Shown here in pieces: positions 61,109 through 64,000 of a stretch of DNA of 64,000 bases. Every line of letters begins with the position of its first letter. The first letter of the stretch is position 1. The translations under genes were made by a program, and so were the position numbers. The DNA is from CBDBDZ01 sp965204215 (GTDB lineage: Bacteria > Pseudomonadota > Gammaproteobacteria > Pseudomonadales > GM7GCV1): the NCBI GenBank assembly GCA_965204215.1, contig CBDBDZ010000014.1:1-64000 (forward strand), in the 5' to 3' direction. Below the pieces are notes generated by a model. The model had not been told where the DNA came from. It did no database searches and saw only the letters and a program-made list of their open reading frames with translations.

Positions 61109-62567
61109 AGACAGCCTGCTATGGCACGATTACGAAACCACTGGTACAAACCCTCAACGCGATAGAATCAGCCAATTTGCCGCCATTCGCACCGATGCGA
61201 ATCTCAATATTATCGACGAGCCTATCAATCTTTTTTGCCAACCTGCATTGGATACGCTGCCTTCGCCAGATGCCGTATTGGTTACGGGTATTACTCCACA
61301 ACAAGCGCTGCAGCAAGGCCTTCCTGAATATCAATTTATTGCCCACGTTCACAAACAGTTTATACAACCCAAAACCTGTGGTGTGGGATATAACAACATA
61401 AGGTTTGATGATGAATTCAGTCGCTATGCTCTGTACCGAAATTTTTACGACGCTTATGAGCGCGAATGGAACCATGGCAATTCCAGGTGGGATATTATTG
61501 ACATGGTCCGACTTGTCTACGCCTTACGCCCCGACACATTAAACTGGCCAGAAGCAACAACTGATGTTAGCTATTTTGTCCCCAGTTTTAAATTAGAAAA
61601 TTTAAGCATTACTAATAATTTAACCCATGATAATGCACATGATGCATTATCCGATGTCAATGCTACCATAGAATTAGCAAAATTAATTAAACAGCGCGAA
61701 CCTAAATTATACGACTATTGCTGGCAATTGCGACGCAAACAAAAGGTGTTGGAACTTACCAATATCCGCAGCCTTAAACCATTACTTCATATCTCCAGCA
61801 AGTTTTCATCAAAGCAGGCCTGCGCCTCTATTGTGTTACCTTTTATGGCTCATCCTGTAAACACCAATGCCATCGTAACCATAGACCTTGCTGCGCCCGT
61901 TGAAACTGATTCAAGCCCTGAACAATTACAACAGCGTCTATATTCTTCTAATGAGCAATTGGAAAAACAAGGTTTAACTCGCCTACCCATAAAAATTATT
62001 CACACCAACCGCAGCCCTATAGTGGCAACAACCAGGTTGGTCGATGATGATGTGCAAACTCGTATGCGCTTATCTCGCGACACATGGCAACAACACTACG
62101 CTCAATGGCTCGAAGGCGATAAGCTAATTAAATTTAAAACCGCCCTTCAACAAATTTTAGAAAAGCCATTTGAAAGTGAAAGCTCCGACCCCGAACATCT
62201 TTTATACGATGGGTTTTTAAGTAACAACGACAAACGTCTGTGCCAGCAAATCGTAAAAGGTAATGGCAATGAGCTTCGCGATAGACGCTTTGTGTTTGAA
62301 GCCTCAAAGTTAAACGAATTACTCTGGCGCTATCGCGCTCGTAATTTTCCGCAGAGTTTATCAGCACAGGAACAGCAAGAATGGCAAAACTACCGCAAAT
62401 TGCGTTTGACTGACGCTTCTGGCGGCGCTAGTTTAACCATTGAACAATACCGTCAAAGACTTAACGAATTACATATAGAATTACGTCAGTGCAATCAAAC
62501 CAATTCCAGGCAATCGGCCATTTTACAATCATTAGAACAATGGGGCGATGAGTTGCTCGCTAGCTGA
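61098..62567 (+). CDS. sbcB: Exodeoxyribonuclease I
   Basis: The 489-residue enzyme degrades single-stranded DNA 3'-5'. The DEDDh exonuclease domain is visible as W-H-D-Y-E-T-T-G-T-N-P, N-N-I-R-F-D-D and A-H-D-A-L-S-D-V, followed by an SH3-like and a helical C-terminal domain as in E. coli ExoI. Start overlaps lpxH by 11 bp. Its end overlaps the next gene by 20 bp, so polA-lpxH-sbcB and the iron-sulfur gene seem co-transcribed. Confidence 0.95.
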   Translation: MENKDSLLWHDYETTGTNPQRDRISQFAAIRTDANLNIIDEPINLFCQPALDTLPSPDAVLVTGITPQQALQQGLPEYQFIAHVHKQFIQPKTCGVGYNNIRFDDEFSRYALYRNFYDAYEREWNHGNSRWDIIDMVRLVYALRPDTLNWPEATTDVSYFVPSFKLENLSITNNLTHDNAHDALSDVNATIELAKLIKQREPKLYDYCWQLRRKQKVLELTNIRSLKPLLHISSKFSSKQACASIVLPFMAHPVNTNAIVTIDLAAPVETDSSPEQLQQRLYSSNEQLEKQGLTRLPIKIIHTNRSPIVATTRLVDDDVQTRMRLSRDTWQQHYAQWLEGDKLIKFKTALQQILEKPFESESSDPEHLLYDGFLSNNDKRLCQQIVKGNGNELRDRRFVFEASKLNELLWRYRARNFPQSLSAQEQQEWQNYRKLRLTDASGGASLTIEQYRQRLNELHIELRQCNQTNSRQSAILQSLEQWGDELLAS

Positions 62568-63234
62568 CATTTCCGCATTGGTTAATTCCTTTGGTCTAAT
62601 TATTAGAGGTTGCAAATCTATCGATAACGCTCCTTATCGCGCTATGGTACTTATTGGCAGCGCAGGTGGTAGTGCATGGACTACTATCAAACAATCACCA
62701 GAATACAACGACGGTAAAGCAGACCCCATCGACCGCTGGGCAATGCGAACTGGAACCCATATAGCTAAACAACTCAGCGCTAAAGCCATCTTTCCCTTTC
62801 AAGGTCCGCCCTACCACCCTTTTTTAACCTGGGCAGAATCGGTAGATGAAGTATACCCATCCAAACTGGGCATGTTTATTCACCGTGACTATGGGCTATG
62901 GCACGCTTATCGCTTTGCATTATTGCTGCTCGATATTCCAAACGATATGTCCATTGCTAGCGAAAAACCTCCGTCCCCCTGCGAAAGTTGCCAAGGCTTA
63001 CCTTGCCTAAACAGCTGTCCAGTAAACGCCTTCAGCTTCGAAAATGGCAAAGCCAATTATGACGTTGCTACATGTGTCAATCACTTACACGACTCAAATG
63101 CTGATTGCCACCAACAAGGCTGCCTGGCTAGAAATGCCTGCCCTGTTGGTATTAACTATCGCAATCCAACAGAATTACAACAATTCCATATGCAAGCTTT
63201 TTACCAAAATCAACGAAACAACCAAAATGATTAA
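62548..63234 (+). CDS. 4Fe-4S ferredoxin-like protein (QueG-like C-terminal domain)
   Basis: The 228-residue protein shows C-E-S-C-Q-G-L-P-C-L-N-S-C-P and a second cluster region with C-x-Q-Q-G-C-L-A-R-N-A-C-P-V-G, enough Cys for two 4Fe-4S clusters, as in epoxyqueuosine reductase-like proteins. The N-terminal half (S-A-G-G-S-A-W, F-P-F-Q-G-P-P-Y-H-P-F) is also conserved in a family of uncharacterised ferredoxins. It lacks the full corrinoid-binding region of QueG, so I do not call it QueG. Overlaps sbcB by 20 bp. Confidence 0.75.
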   Translation: MSCSLADISALVNSFGLIIRGCKSIDNAPYRAMVLIGSAGGSAWTTIKQSPEYNDGKADPIDRWAMRTGTHIAKQLSAKAIFPFQGPPYHPFLTWAESVDEVYPSKLGMFIHRDYGLWHAYRFALLLLDIPNDMSIASEKPPSPCESCQGLPCLNSCPVNAFSFENGKANYDVATCVNHLHDSNADCHQQGCLARNACPVGINYRNPTELQQFHMQAFYQNQRNNQND

Positions 63235-63262
63235 AGACCTACTGTTTCAAACTTATGAATTG

Positions 63263-63676
63263 TTACCACTCTCTCTCTTTAAGTTCTATATTCAGTTGTC
63301 CCAGCAACCCCGCAGAGCGGTGTTTTTCACTTTTTTGGTAGTCGGGGTTCATTATCATCTCTAACATGGCTTTACGACTAGGGTAGCGCACTAAAATAGC
63401 TTGATCCCAAAGCTCGTCGATTTCACCCAGCATTAGCCGATTAATCCGCCCACTAAAAACGCCATCACCACCAACATTCTTGACGTGTTGTTGTGTTTCT
63501 TTGGCATAAATTTGATAAGCCTGCTTGCCAGTTAATGTCGTTTCTCTACCGTCTTCATATTCTGCTTTGTCTTTAAATTTAAGTAAATTGAGCATAATGA
63601 TAGGTGTATCTATATCGCCTTCTGTAAAGCCTTGCATTTGCTCTTGATTGGGTTTGGTGTGGTTAATAACTTGCAT
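63263..63676 (-). CDS. DUF1330-domain protein
   Basis: The 137-residue protein has the ferredoxin-like alpha/beta DUF1330 fold: P-I-I-M-L-N-L-L-K-F-K near residue 25, Y-A-K-E-T near 58, then I-L-V-R-Y-P-S-R-K-A-M-L-E-M near 93 and H-R-S-A-G-L. Function is unknown; related dimeric barrels bind small ligands or haem-like molecules. It is convergent with the QueG-like gene and separated from the following repeat by 13 bp. Confidence 0.85.
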   Translation of the reverse strand: MQVINHTKPNQEQMQGFTEGDIDTPIIMLNLLKFKDKAEYEDGRETTLTGKQAYQIYAKETQQHVKNVGGDGVFSGRINRLMLGEIDELWDQAILVRYPSRKAMLEMIMNPDYQKSEKHRSAGLLGQLNIELKEREW

Positions 63677-63689
63677 AATTCTACTTTAG

Positions 63690-63812
63690 ATTATTAATTC
63701 GGCATGAAAATACTGAACAAAGATGTGACACAAGGAAGTACCACCGACGAGCGGAGACTCGGTCGCGAACCCTTGAAATACGCAGGAGCGATATTTTTAT
63801 TGCGTTAATATT
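63690..63812 (+). repeat. Dispersed palindromic repeat R3, copy 3
   Basis: Starts GATTATTAATTCGGCATGAA and ends near GCGATATTTTTATTG, matching copies 1 and 2. The hairpin arms are weaker (GAGC/CTCGG changes) than in copy 1. Confidence 0.72.
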
Positions 63813-63866
63813 GAGAAATAAGACCCCATTTTAATGTTTTAGCCATAATGTTGCAATACCTCCTGT

Positions 63867-64000
63867 TTAAAACAGCCATTTCAAACCAATGCCTGCGCCA
63901 AAGCGATTGTCGTAGCTTGCGCTAATAGTATATGTCTGCTATATGCATATCAGGCATGCGATTTTTATACAAAATCCAGCGCTCCTTGAACAAACCTTTG
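63867..64000 (-). pseudogene. C-terminal fragment of an outer-membrane beta-barrel protein, probably frameshifted, cut by window edge
   Basis: On the minus strand the last strand reads S-A-S-Y-D-N-R-F-G-A-G-I-G-L-K-W-L-F-stop, typical of a small outer-membrane barrel ending in Phe. Upstream the same frame meets a TAG, while another frame continues as R-M-P-D-M-H-I-A-D-I-Y, which suggests a shift near 63930. The gene continues past the window, so this is tentative. Confidence 0.4.

Overview
This window looks like chromosomal DNA from an AT-rich gammaproteobacterium. The best evidence is the lptD-surA-pdxA-rsmA-apaG operon, the phoH-ybeY pair, an AmpG-type permease, classical argA, long polA, sbcB, lpxH and rpsU-yqeY-dnaG. 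I cannot place it below class from sequence alone.

Layout: (1) 1-10.9 kb is a decayed prophage or integrative element. It holds a nuclease-like gene, a small/large terminase reading frame broken by two insertion sequences (an IS1380-family element at 1471-3051 and an IS1634-family element at 5044-6935), an XRE/PemK-like toxin-antitoxin pair, a block of small phage-type genes including a WYL_2/SH3-barrel protein, and a NYN-domain gene behind a structured DNA/RNA element. (2) 10.9-14.7 kb is a compact accessory cluster: a divergent GlxA-type regulator, a GNAT acetyltransferase, a haem-oxygenase-like diiron enzyme and an MFS transporter, probably cut at its 3' end by an IS256-type remnant. (3) 14.7-20.4 kb is a mobile-element graveyard: IS256 fragment, complete IS481-family element, a RidA plus methyltransferase pair, a dead conjugation-type ATPase with a MITE in its P-loop region, and an AbrB-Doc toxin-antitoxin pair. 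(4) 20.4-31.4 kb is mostly core: AmpG-like permease, NRDE protein, PhoH, YbeY, a GH84-like glucosaminidase, an ABC-2 permease, ferredoxin, tRNA-Lys, PhoR, a CDP-alcohol phosphatidyltransferase, HisA and a Baeyer-Villiger-type monooxygenase. (5) 31.4-38.1 kb is a PadR regulator divergent from a complete RND efflux operon. (6) 38.4-63.7 kb is core metabolism, envelope biogenesis and replication/repair, ending in an outer-membrane-protein fragment.

The most distinctive feature is the density of small non-autonomous elements. I see three dispersed families: a 241-bp element with IS1380-like ends (two copies, three differences); a long-hairpin element of 157-176 bp flanked by TTA/TAA 3-bp duplications (five full copies and a remnant); and a third palindromic repeat (three copies). 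Several sit exactly at gene ends and have rewritten them: the dnaG stop codon is supplied by a MITE, the proC stop codon is a target-site duplication, and the PadR C-terminus is MITE-encoded.

None of this proves a new defence system. The best candidates for undescribed biology are the GNAT/diiron-oxygenase/MFS cluster, the NYN gene with its cloverleaf-like leader, and the fused terminase that reappears when both insertion sequences are removed in silico.
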